5,059 nucleotides of DNA from Prevotellaceae bacterium (lineage in GTDB: Bacteria > Bacteroidota > Bacteroidia > Bacteroidales > Bacteroidaceae): contig JAJPYW010000001.1 of assembly GCA_021204715.1 (NCBI GenBank), positions 1 to 5,059 on the forward strand, written 5' to 3'. Below are positions 1-4,594 of the stretch, one piece after another. The translations under genes were made by a program, and so were the position numbers. Below the pieces are notes generated by a model that searched no databases, was not told the origin of the DNA, and worked only from the letters and a program-made list of their open reading frames with translations. The first letter of the stretch is position 1, and every line of letters begins with the position of its first letter.

Positions 1-260
1 TCGCACCACTTGCTGAAGCGGCGCAAGTCGATGCAGAAGGTGAGTACCACCGGTGCTGTCTCCACCATAGGTTGGTGGAAATGGGCCGGAGCCAACTTGG
101 CTTTGCGGGCTGCGTCACGTGTTACGACGACACTGTAAGTCTGCATGTTGCCCACGGTAGAGGCGTGGAAAGCGGCCTCGAACAAATCGTTGAGCAACTC
201 GGCGGGAATCTCTTTCTGCTGATACCGGCGTATGGTTTTCCGGTTTTTCAAGTCTTCCAT
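1..260 (-). CDS. Nitroreductase family protein, N-terminal part (3' end cut by window edge)
   Basis: About 86 residues are visible from an ATG at 260, and the frame stays open to the left edge. The family comprises FMN-dependent oxidoreductases that use NAD(P)H to reduce nitro groups, quinones or similar compounds in the cytoplasm. Visible marks are the opening basic stretch NRKTIRRY (residues 6-13), the usual FMN-phosphate-binding start of the fold; ASTVGNMQTYSVVVTRD (33-49), matching the conserved helix and strand in which Asn and Gln contact the flavin; and LAPAHFHQPMVETAPVVLTF (56-75), typical of Bacteroidales members. The start is supported by an AAGGAA stretch six bases upstream and by the family starting just before the basic motif. 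The physiological substrate cannot be told from this fragment. It lies downstream of metY on the same strand, but a 221-bp repeat-filled gap with a strong hairpin argues against shared transcription. Confidence 0.85.
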   Translation of the reverse strand, partial: MEDLKNRKTIRRYQQKEIPAELLNDLFEAAFHASTVGNMQTYSVVVTRDAARKAKLAPAHFHQPMVETAPVVLTFCIDLRRFSKWC

Positions 261-378
261 ATTCTTCCTTTTTCAAATATAACGATAAAAGCCGAAGAAA
301 CATTATTCTTCTTTCTTTGCATTGATAACGGTAAAGTCCGAAGAACCTTCATTCTTCTTTCTTTGCATTGACAATGAT

Positions 379-410
379 AAAGTCCGAAGAACAAAGATTC
401 TTCGGACTTT
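379..410 (-). terminator. metY: Perfect 13-bp hairpin, probable metY transcription terminator
   Basis: AAAGTCCGAAGAA (379-391) and TTCTTCGGACTTT (398-410) are perfect complements around a 6-base loop. Read on the minus strand, the hairpin starts 72 bases after the metY stop codon and is followed by TTTATCATT, a broken T-run. It is the only unit of the 46-bp array that keeps full pairing. The symmetric A and T flanks mean it could also work on the plus strand, but no plus-strand gene enters it. The imperfect T-run is why confidence is moderate. Confidence 0.6.
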
Positions 411-411
411 G

Positions 412-419
412 CAAAGATA
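412..419 (-). promoter_or_regulatory. Possible -7 box (TATCTTTG) for the nitroreductase gene
   Basis: On the minus strand this reads TATCTTTG followed by C, a full match to the Bacteroidetes TAnnTTTG element. No good TTTG box lies 19-21 bp upstream, and the resulting leader to the ATG at 260 would be about 145 bases, passing through the hairpin at 379-410. The element lies inside the 46-bp array. The corresponding position in units 1 and 2 reads TATCAATG or a near variant, so only this copy keeps the full match. It may be a repeat feature rather than a working promoter. Confidence 0.25.
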
Positions 420-481
420 ACGATAAAAGCCGGAAAAACTTTCCCTTCTATGCAAATAAGCTTTTTTCCAACCGTTATATT

Positions 482-1768
482 TCACACCCGGGCAAACGCC
501 TGCTCCAAGTCGGCGATGAGGTCGTCCACGTGCTCGGTGCCTATGGATAGGCGCACGGTACCCGGCTTGATACCCTGTTCTTCGAGCTCTTCTTCCGAGA
601 GCTGCGAGTGGGTGGTGCTGGCCGGGTGGATGACGAGCGACTTCACGTCGGCTACGTTGGCCAACAAGGAGAAGATATGCAAGCTGTCTATGAAGCGGAA
701 AGCCTCTTCTTTGCCTCCCTTTATCTCGAAAGTGAAGATAGAGCCGGCCCCTTGGGGAAAGTAGCGTTCATAGAGCGCGTGGTCGGCGCGCAAGGGCAGG
801 GCAGGGTGGTTCACCCGCTCCACTTTGGGGTGGTTGTTTAAATAGTTCACGACGCGCAGCGCGTTCTGCACATGCCTTTCCACCCGCAGCGAGAGCGTCT
901 CGAGCCCTTGCAGCAGCAGGAAGGCGTTCAGCGGGCTGATGGTGGCCCCGGTGTCGCGCAGCAGCACGGCACGCATCCGGGTGATGTAGGCGGCGCTTCC
1001 GGCCACGTCGGTAAAGCGCAAGCCGTGGTAGTTGGGAGCCGGCTCGGTGAGTTGCGGGAACTTGCCCGAAGCCTTCCAGTCGAACTTGCCCGAATCCACC
1101 ACGATGCCGCCAAGCGAGGAGCCGTGGCCGCCGATGAACTTCGTGGCAGAGTGCACCACGATGTCGGCCCCGTGTTCGATGGGCCTGATAAGATAGGGCG
1201 TGCCGAAGGTGTTGTCGATGATAAGCGGAATGCCGTGCTTGTGGGCCACGGCAGCCACCGCCTCGATGTCCACGATGTTGGAGTTGGGGTTGCCCAAGGT
1301 CTCGATGAACACCGCTTTGGTGTTTGCTTGGATGGCGCGCTCGAAATGGGAGACGTCCTCACTCGCGACGAACGTCGCGCCGATGCCGTAGTCGCGCAAG
1401 GTATGCTCCAACAGGTCGTAAGAGCCGCCGTAGAGCGTCTTCTCGGCCACAATGTGGTCGCCCTGCCGCGCGATGTTCAGGAACGCGTAGGTAATGGCGG
1501 CCGCGCCCGACGCCGTGGCCAAGGCGCCCACGCCCCCTTCCAAAGCGGCCATGCGCTCTTCAAGCACCCCTTGGGTGGTGTTGGTCAAACGGCCGTAGAT
1601 GTTCCCCGCGTCGGTCAAGCCGAAGCGTGCCGCGGCATGCTCCGAGTTGCGGAATACGTAGGATGTCGTCTGGTAAATAGGTACGGCCCTCGCGCCGGTG
1701 GCCACATCGGGCTGCTCCTGTCCTGCATGTACCTGCAAGGTCTCGAAATGTAGTTTGTTTGTTGTCAT
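482..1768 (-). CDS. metY: O-acetyl-L-homoserine sulfhydrylase (O-acetylhomoserine aminocarboxypropyltransferase)
   Basis: This 428-residue cytoplasmic PLP enzyme of the Cys/Met metabolism family joins O-acetylhomoserine and sulfide to give homocysteine and acetate, the direct sulfhydrylation route to methionine. The sequence is full length. It opens with [22 protein letters not shown] (58-65) is the PLP-phosphate contact region; ATASGAAAI (84-92) is the glycine/alanine-rich cofactor loop; [10 protein letters not shown] (183-192) includes Asp185, expected to pair with the pyridine nitrogen; [11 protein letters not shown] (206-216) places the Schiff-base lysine at Lys210; and [12 protein letters not shown] (379-390) with [17 protein letters not shown] form the C-terminal substrate region. 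The extended length and the [10 protein letters not shown] and YHGL segments favour MetY over the shorter cystathionine gamma-synthase and lyase types. It is transcribed divergently from an Lrp/AsnC-type gene with a 193-bp shared control region, so amino-acid-responsive control is likely but inferred. No truncation or odd residue was seen. Confidence 0.95.
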   Translation of the reverse strand: MTTNKLHFETLQVHAGQEQPDVATGARAVPIYQTTSYVFRNSEHAAARFGLTDAGNIYGRLTNTTQGVLEERMAALEGGVGALATASGAAAITYAFLNIARQGDHIVAEKTLYGGSYDLLEHTLRDYGIGATFVASEDVSHFERAIQANTKAVFIETLGNPNSNIVDIEAVAAVAHKHGIPLIIDNTFGTPYLIRPIEHGADIVVHSATKFIGGHGSSLGGIVVDSGKFDWKASGKFPQLTEPAPNYHGLRFTDVAGSAAYITRMRAVLLRDTGATISPLNAFLLLQGLETLSLRVERHVQNALRVVNYLNNHPKVERVNHPALPLRADHALYERYFPQGAGSIFTFEIKGGKEEAFRFIDSLHIFSLLANVADVKSLVIHPASTTHSQLSEEELEEQGIKPGTVRLSIGTEHVDDLIADLEQAFARV

Positions 1769-1781
1769 GGTCAGTGCTGTT

Positions 1782-1817
1782 TTTTTGTATGGGTTTTTGT
1801 ATTGTTTCTTGTATTGT
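1782..1817 (-). repeat. Three tandem 12-bp units in the metY leader
   Basis: Plus-strand units are TTTTTGTATGGG (1782-1793), TTTTTGTATTGT (1794-1805) and TTCTTGTATTGT (1806-1817). In the metY mRNA they give an A-rich, C-punctuated, unstructured leader ending about 13 bases before the ATG at 1768. A-rich leaders of this kind stand in for Shine-Dalgarno sites in many Bacteroidetes genes. The last unit shares the 12-base TTTTTTTGTATG with the leader of the CDP-alcohol phosphotransferase gene (4523-4534), so part of the repeat is probably a common translation-initiation sequence. Confidence 0.6.
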
Positions 1818-1828
1818 TTTTACATCTG

Positions 1829-1860
1829 CAAAGTTATGATATGTGTATTTATCCTCCAAT
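1829..1860 (-). promoter_or_regulatory. metY: metY promoter (Bacteroidetes type)
   Basis: On the minus strand the -7 box is TAACTTTG (1836-1829), a full match to TAnnTTTG and followed by CAG. A 20-bp spacer separates it from ATTG (1860-1857), three of four matches to the TTTG -33 box. Transcription would begin near 1821-1824, giving a leader of roughly 55 bases. Spacing and box quality fit the known consensus; the start site itself is inferred. Confidence 0.6.
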
Positions 1861-1867
1861 ATTTTGG
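1856..1867. promoter_or_regulatory. Dyad CCAA-TATT-TTGG between the two divergent -33 boxes
   Basis: CCAATATTTTGG is a 4+4 inverted repeat whose arms overlap the -33 boxes of both metY (1857-1860) and the Lrp-type gene (1863-1866). A protein bound here would cover both promoters at once. The dyad is short, and part of its symmetry comes from the two -33 boxes being mirror copies, so it may be only a by-product of back-to-back promoters. Confidence 0.3.
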
Positions 1868-1895
1868 CTGAATTAAGAAAAAGACACTATATTTG
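1863..1895 (+). promoter_or_regulatory. Promoter of the Lrp/AsnC-type gene (Bacteroidetes type)
   Basis: TTTG (1863-1866), a 21-bp spacer and TATATTTG (1888-1895) match both boxes of the Bacteroidetes vegetative promoter, with spacing inside its 19-21-bp range. The inferred start is near 1900-1903, giving a leader of about 60 bases. The -33 box lies only two bases from the metY -33 box, so the promoters are arranged back to back and polymerase binding on one side may interfere with the other. Confidence 0.65.
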
Positions 1896-1923
1896 TATCG
1901 TTATATAGACAAGAACTACTGTC

Positions 1924-1943
1924 GCCCCCTTTCAAGGGGAGGC
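1924..1943 (+). promoter_or_regulatory. GC-rich hairpin in the leader of the Lrp-type gene
   Basis: CCCCTT (1926-1931) pairs with AAGGGG (1934-1939). With the flanking GCC and GGC the whole segment from 1924 to 1943 can fold with one bulged A. It lies inside the predicted mRNA leader and ends 18 bases before the ATG. It has no following T-run, so it is not a terminator; it could shield or stabilise the leader. The inner loop is tight (TC, or wider if the inner pairs open), and function is unproven. Confidence 0.35.
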
Positions 1944-1947
1944 TAAA

Positions 1948-1962
1948 AAGAATATCATTCTA
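1948..1962 (+). promoter_or_regulatory. Lrp-like 15-mer overlapping the start codon of the Lrp-type gene
   Basis: AAGAATATCATTCTA, whose last base is the A of the start codon, matches 13 of 15 positions of the E. coli Lrp selection consensus YAGHAWATTWTDCTR (mismatches at positions 1 and 9). It contains the perfect dyad AGAAT-ATC-ATTCT (1949-1961). A dyad at the ribosome-binding region of a gene for a DNA-binding protein of this family is a natural site for autorepression. The consensus comes from a distant relative, so this is inference. Confidence 0.35.
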
Positions 1963-2432
1963 TGGAACGGTTGGAGAAATTGGACAAAGTGGACTTGCAG
2001 ATACTCCACACCTTGCAAGAGAACGCCCGCCTCACCACCAAAGAACTGGCGGCGCATGTAAGCCTTTCGCCCACGCCCGTGTTCGAGCGGCTCAAGCGGT
2101 TGGAGCAGGGCGGATACATCAAGAAATACATCGCCGTGCTCGATGCCGACAAGCTCAATTCCGGCTTCATCGTGTTCTGCAACATCAAGATGGCGCGCAT
2201 CAACAGCCGCATAGCGGCCGATTTCAAGCAGGTGGTACAAGCCATTCCACAGGTCACCGAGTGTTACAACATCTCGGGCAGCTACGACTACCTGCTGAAA
2301 ATCCACGCGCCCGACATGCGCTACTATAAAGAACTTATTTTGAATGTGCTCGGCGGAATTGACAACTTGGCCTCCATAGAGAGCATCTTCGTCATGGACG
2401 AGTTGAAGCACGACTACGGCATCCCTTTCTGA
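1962..2432 (+). CDS. Lrp/AsnC family transcriptional regulator
   Basis: The 156 residues match the usual length of this family, feast/famine regulators that form dimers and octamers and respond to amino acids. KLDKVDLQILHTLQENARLT (6-25) is the standard first helix region. KELAAHVSLSPTPVFERLKRLEQGG (27-51) is the helix-turn-helix, with SLSPTPVFERLKRLE the recognition part. YIKKYIAVLDADKLN (52-66) is the hinge. The remaining residues form the RAM effector domain, with GSYDYLLKI (106-114) at the usual ligand-binding loop and a conserved end, ESIFVMDEL. The ATG at 1962 gives the family-typical start; the upstream region is A-rich without a Shine-Dalgarno site. It stands divergent to metY, so metY and its own gene are the likeliest local targets and methionine or a related amino acid a plausible effector; both are inferences from position. 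A global role cannot be excluded. Confidence 0.93.
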   Translation: MERLEKLDKVDLQILHTLQENARLTTKELAAHVSLSPTPVFERLKRLEQGGYIKKYIAVLDADKLNSGFIVFCNIKMARINSRIAADFKQVVQAIPQVTECYNISGSYDYLLKIHAPDMRYYKELILNVLGGIDNLASIESIFVMDELKHDYGIPF

Positions 2433-2441
2433 CGGCTTCCG

Positions 2442-2576
2442 CTTGCCTTAAAAAGCCCTCTTTCCTTGCATTGAGGAGCTCTCTTTCCTTGCATTGAAAA
2501 GCCCCCTTCCTGCTCAAGGAATCCCTCCTTTCTTGCCTTGAAAAGCCCCCTTTCTTGCCCAAAGAAGCCCGTTTTG
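2442..2576. repeat. Six imperfect tandem units of 22-23 bp after the Lrp-type gene
   Basis: Units are 2442-2464, 2465-2487, 2488-2510 (23 bp each), then 2511-2532, 2533-2554, 2555-2576 (22 bp each). The common pattern is TTGCATTGAAAAGCCC followed by a CT-rich run; the fourth unit differs most. Most units carry a small AAAG...CTTT dyad around a C-rich centre. The array starts ten bases after the stop codon at 2432. The short open frame running through it on the minus strand changes frame from unit to unit and is judged noncoding. The word TTGCATTGA also occurs in the first array (units 1 and 2), suggesting common origin. Confidence 0.75.
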
Positions 2577-2602
2577 TCTTGTTATTTCTTAGCCCCTGCA
2601 AA

Positions 2603-2635
2603 CCGCTTTCAAAAGCGGCCGTCTACGGCGTTTTA
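2603..2635 (+). terminator. Weak possible terminator for the Lrp-type transcript
   Basis: Two small hairpins follow each other: CCGCTT-TCAA-AAGCGG (2603-2618) and GCCG-TCTA-CGGC (2618-2629). The second is followed directly by GTTTTAT. They share one base and so cannot both form fully. The stems are short, and they lie about 170 bases past the stop codon, beyond the repeat array. They could end transcription from the Lrp-type gene, but a stem this short is common by chance. Confidence 0.3.
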
Positions 2636-2731
2636 TCAAATGGAAAGCATTTTCCCTGTTATTGCAAGCATATTGTCGTGGCAGTGCATGGATCGCATGG
2701 CAATCTTCCAATTTTAACAATCCACTGAAAC
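2636..2731. other. Middle of the 499-bp convergent gap: no gene or clear signal
   Basis: The gap from 2433 to 2931 contains no credible gene. Between the probable terminator and the palindromic array this part shows only a 5-bp hairpin, GGAAA-GCAT-TTTCC (2642-2655), and no full TTTG/TAnnTTTG promoter pair was found. Confidence 0.6.
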
Positions 2732-2892
2732 TCATCATTGGGAAGATGATGTACTCATCTCTACAGAGATTAAGGTCTCATCTCTGTAGAGATGACACTT
2801 TGTTCATTGGGAAGATGGCACCCTCATCTCTGTAGAGATGACACCCCCATCTTCTCAATGATGACACCCCCAAGAATGGGCAACTGTAAAGG
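2732..2892. repeat. Seven 23-bp units with palindromic cores, between convergent genes
   Basis: Units begin at 2732, 2755, 2778, 2801, 2824, 2847 and 2870, exactly 23 bp apart. Units 3 and 5 carry the 18-base dyad TCATCTCTGTAGAGATGA (2778-2795 and 2824-2841), and unit 2 has the same dyad with altered centre and one arm change (2755-2772). Units 1 and 4 carry CATTGGGAAGATG instead, and unit 6 carries its near complement CATCTTCTCAATG. Units 4, 5 and 6 end with GCACCC or ACACCC, and unit 3 ends with the related ACACTT. The last unit is degenerate. Two core types and both orientations therefore occur within one fixed period. No T-runs follow the dyads, so these are not ordinary terminators. It could be a protein-binding array, structured RNA at transcript ends, or a replicating repeat; nothing in the sequence decides. 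Confidence 0.8.
2804..2861. repeat. Nested inverted repeat spanning units 4-6 of the 23-bp array
   Basis: TCATTGGGAAGATGG (2804-2818) pairs with CCATCTTCTCAATGA (2847-2861) over 15 positions, 14 Watson-Crick and one G-T. Inside lies the 8+8 dyad TCATCTCT/AGAGATGA (2824-2841). The two stems are separated by the same five bases, CACCC, on both sides (2819-2823 and 2842-2846), so an RNA from either strand would fold as a two-storey hairpin with a symmetric internal loop. Confidence 0.7.
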
Positions 2893-2931
2893 TTCGCGCG
2901 TGTGTCGAGAAAGGCGGCTTTTCCCTTTTCT

Positions 2932-3867
2932 TTAGCTGATATAACGCGTGTACCTTTCAAAGAAGCGGCGGAAGGCAGGCCACCTCATCCACCCTTGCTC
3001 GAAGAGCAATATGCCCACCAAGGCGCAGCCGATGCCAAGCAGCACGTCGATGATGTAGTGGTGTCCCGAATAGACCGCCGTGCCCCAGATGCCCAATGTG
3101 ATAAGGGCGAAAAGAAGAATCAACCACCGCTTGCAACGCCCCATCAAGGCATAGACGGTGGTGATGAGCATGTAGGCGGCATGCAGCGAAGGCACCGCGG
3201 CGAATACATTGGCGTTGCGCCCGTAGATGCCCTCGAAAACGTGCAGCCCTGTCATCAAGTCGAAACGTCCCAAGCCCGCCGTGTTGCCCGGTGTGTTGAG
3301 CACCGGCTCGAACCCGTAGTTCATGGCATACCAAGGCGGTGCCGCCGGATGAATGTAGTAGCCGGCGAAGCCTATCAGGTTCACCCACAGGAACACCATG
3401 GCGAAGCGCAGGTAGAGTTCGCGCCTGCCTTTCAAGTATAGCCCCAAGCCGAACAGTACGGGCACGGGCACCCAGCAAAGGTAGAAGAACCCGGCGAAGA
3501 GGTCGGCCACGGCGCAGTGGTGCCGTGCGAAGTATTCCGAGGGGGTAAGTATATCTCCGCCGGCCGCGATGCCGAAGAGCGACTTCTCGGCCCGGTAAAG
3601 CCCTTCCACATCGATGGGGTTTGCCCGGTAGTTGGGGTAGAGACGCATCCAGTCGTAAGAGATGGCGAAAAGGATGAAAGGCAGCAACGCCACCGCGAGC
3701 TTGCGCGTGGTGCCATTAGCGAAAAAGAGCGCGAGGAAAAGGGCCGTCACGATGAAATGGTCGCTGCGCAGGCCAATGAACAACCCCGTAAGCAAAAGGT
3801 ACAGCACCAATAAGGTTACAACCCAAATGGTCTCTTTCTTGGAGGGTAGACAAGTGCCGCGCTTCAT
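2932..3867 (-). CDS. PAP2/AUR1-like membrane enzyme, probable inositol phosphorylceramide synthase
   Basis: This 311-residue polytopic inner-membrane protein has hydrophobic segments near 13-33, 37-52, 56-71, 122-144, 153-172, 226-243, 247-264 and 271-289. Its active-site motifs are those of lipid phosphatase/phosphotransferases of the AUR1 type: HPAAPPWY (173-180), VPSLHAAY (225-232) with His229, and [13 protein letters not shown] (266-278) with His270 and Asp274 as the probable catalytic pair. Known members transfer a phospho-head group from a phospholipid to ceramide. In gut Bacteroidetes an AUR1-like gene sits beside a phosphatidylinositol-phosphate synthase and is linked to inositol phosphorylceramide formation. 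The neighbour here fits that, because the start codon overlaps the stop of the CDP-alcohol enzyme (ATGA, 3864-3867), implying translational coupling. A plain phosphatidic-acid or undecaprenyl-pyrophosphate phosphatase is the main alternative. The fold is secure; substrate is inferred from context. Confidence 0.85.
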   Translation of the reverse strand: MKRGTCLPSKKETIWVVTLLVLYLLLTGLFIGLRSDHFIVTALFLALFFANGTTRKLAVALLPFILFAISYDWMRLYPNYRANPIDVEGLYRAEKSLFGIAAGGDILTPSEYFARHHCAVADLFAGFFYLCWVPVPVLFGLGLYLKGRRELYLRFAMVFLWVNLIGFAGYYIHPAAPPWYAMNYGFEPVLNTPGNTAGLGRFDLMTGLHVFEGIYGRNANVFAAVPSLHAAYMLITTVYALMGRCKRWLILLFALITLGIWGTAVYSGHHYIIDVLLGIGCALVGILLFEQGWMRWPAFRRFFERYTRYIS

Positions 3868-4517
3868 CGTTTCTCTTTTAACTGTTTACGGCAATGGGCA
3901 ATGCGGTAGAAGGCCGTCCCGTTGGCAAGCAGGGCGATGAGGGTGAGCGGTACAATCAGTATCAGCATGGGGTCGAACAGGGTGCAGTGACGCAGCACGC
4001 CGCAGAAGATGGCGCCCAAGGCCGTCAAGACCACCCGCTCGGGACGTTGCATCAGCCCCACCTTGCAGTCCAATCCCAACCCTTCGGCACGCGCCCTTAT
4101 GTAGCTCACCATAATCGAGCCTATCAACGCCACGAAGGTGATGATGGAACCGGCTGTATAGCCTTGCAGTATCAGGTAATAGAAGATGCCGAAAAGGGTG
4201 AACAGCTCGCTGTAGCGGTCCAACACGGAGTCGTAGAGCGCACCGAAGGTGGAGGTCATGCCGCCCAAGCGTGCCACCCGTCCGTCCATCATGTCGAACA
4301 GGCCGGCAAAGAGCACGATGCCGCCTGCCCAACCCACGAAGGCGAGCTCGCCCGGCCGCTTCAGGCCGGCATAGATGAACACGGCAGCGGCCACGATGTT
4401 CAGCACCAACCCCGTGGTGGTGATGAAGTTCGGGGTGACGCCCATGCGTATCATGCCCCGCACGGCAGGGTTTATCACCTTATATATAAACTGTTGTAAC
4501 CAGTCTCTGTAATTCAT
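3864..4517 (-). CDS. CDP-alcohol phosphotransferase, probable phosphatidylinositol-phosphate synthase
   Basis: The 217-residue membrane enzyme has the complete family signature D-x2-DG-x2-AR-x8-G-x3-D-x3-[10 protein letters not shown] (75-83), Gly92, Asp96 and Asp100. These aspartates bind the metal ions and CDP-diacylglycerol. [18 protein letters not shown] (16-33) is the usual lead-in, followed by about six hydrophobic segments, and [24 protein letters not shown] (138-161) is the conserved second half. The family makes phosphatidyl-glycerol phosphate, -serine, -inositol or -inositol phosphate. The RARAEG and MQRPER segments together with the coupled AUR1-like gene favour the inositol-phosphate product, as described for the gut Bacteroidetes inositol-lipid cluster; that product call is inference. 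The ATG at 4517 is preceded by the A-rich CATACAAAAAAAGAGAC. It follows the GtrA-type gene by 77 bases on the same strand, so an operon is likely. Confidence 0.9.
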   Translation of the reverse strand: MNYRDWLQQFIYKVINPAVRGMIRMGVTPNFITTTGLVLNIVAAAVFIYAGLKRPGELAFVGWAGGIVLFAGLFDMMDGRVARLGGMTSTFGALYDSVLDRYSELFTLFGIFYYLILQGYTAGSIITFVALIGSIMVSYIRARAEGLGLDCKVGLMQRPERVVLTALGAIFCGVLRHCTLFDPMLILIVPLTLIALLANGTAFYRIAHCRKQLKEKR

Positions 4518-4594
4518 GTCTCTTTTTTTGTATGAACCTTTGGTACCGTCCTTTCAGTGTGGAAACCCTTGGCGGAAAGTCCTTTCCTAAAAAG
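4518..4594 (-). other. Spacer between the GtrA-type and CDP-alcohol genes
   Basis: The 77-bp spacer has an inverted repeat, GGAAAGTCCTTTCC (4574-4587), eight bases before the GtrA stop seen from the plus strand, that is, just after it in the transcript, and an A-rich leader close to the next start. No TAnnTTTG promoter box is present on the minus strand, so the downstream pair is probably read from a promoter upstream of the window. The hairpin is too small and lacks a T-run, so it is not called a terminator; it could mark an mRNA-processing point. Confidence 0.4.

Larger units (their letters stand above)
281..464. repeat. Tandem array of four 46-bp units (eight 23-bp half-units in alternating orientation)
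   Basis: Units run 281-326, 327-372, 373-418 and 419-464, each exactly 46 bp. Units 1 and 2 match best and unit 4 is decayed. Every unit opens with A-A-C/T-G-x-T-A-A-A followed by GYCCGAAGAA or a variant. The second half of units 1 and 2 carries TTCTTCTTTCTTTGCATTGA. In unit 3 the second half is instead TTCTTCGGACTTTGC, the exact complement of the first half. The 46-bp unit is therefore best seen as two 23-bp halves in opposite orientation, originally self-complementary and partly eroded. The array fills the gap between metY and the nitroreductase gene. There is no spacer structure, so it is not CRISPR, and 46 is not a multiple of three, so it does not code for a repeat protein. Function unknown. 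Confidence 0.85.

Noticed and set aside
115..303. Minus-strand 62-codon frame over the nitroreductase start
   Set aside because: It is out of frame with the recognisable nitroreductase N-terminus, which begins at 260 and explains the region.
303..485. Minus-strand 60-codon frame across the first repeat array
   Set aside because: It runs through the hairpin and repeats, overlaps the metY stop, and shows no domain or initiation signal.
872..1753. Long plus-strand open frame of 293 codons
   Set aside because: It lies wholly antisense to metY, has no recognisable domain, and is the usual by-product of GC-rich codon use in the real gene.
1769..1828. SAM riboswitch in the metY leader
   Set aside because: The predicted leader is only about 55 bases, A-rich and unstructured, with none of the conserved SAM-aptamer stems.
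2392..2601. Minus-strand 69-codon frame across the second repeat array
   Set aside because: Repeat units of 22-23 bp shift frame in each copy, the product is basic low-complexity sequence, and it overlaps the end of the Lrp-type gene.
2732..2892. Possible CRISPR array
   Set aside because: The repeats are contiguous 23-bp units without unique spacers, the cores vary, and no cas gene is nearby.
2902..3441. Plus-strand open frame of 179 codons
   Set aside because: It is antisense to the AUR1-like gene, rich in His, Gln and Arg, with no domain or promoter; a shadow frame.
3894..4499. Plus-strand open frame of 201 codons
   Set aside because: It is antisense to the CDP-alcohol phosphotransferase, whose full catalytic signature is in the minus frame; its low-complexity His/Gln-rich product is not protein-like.
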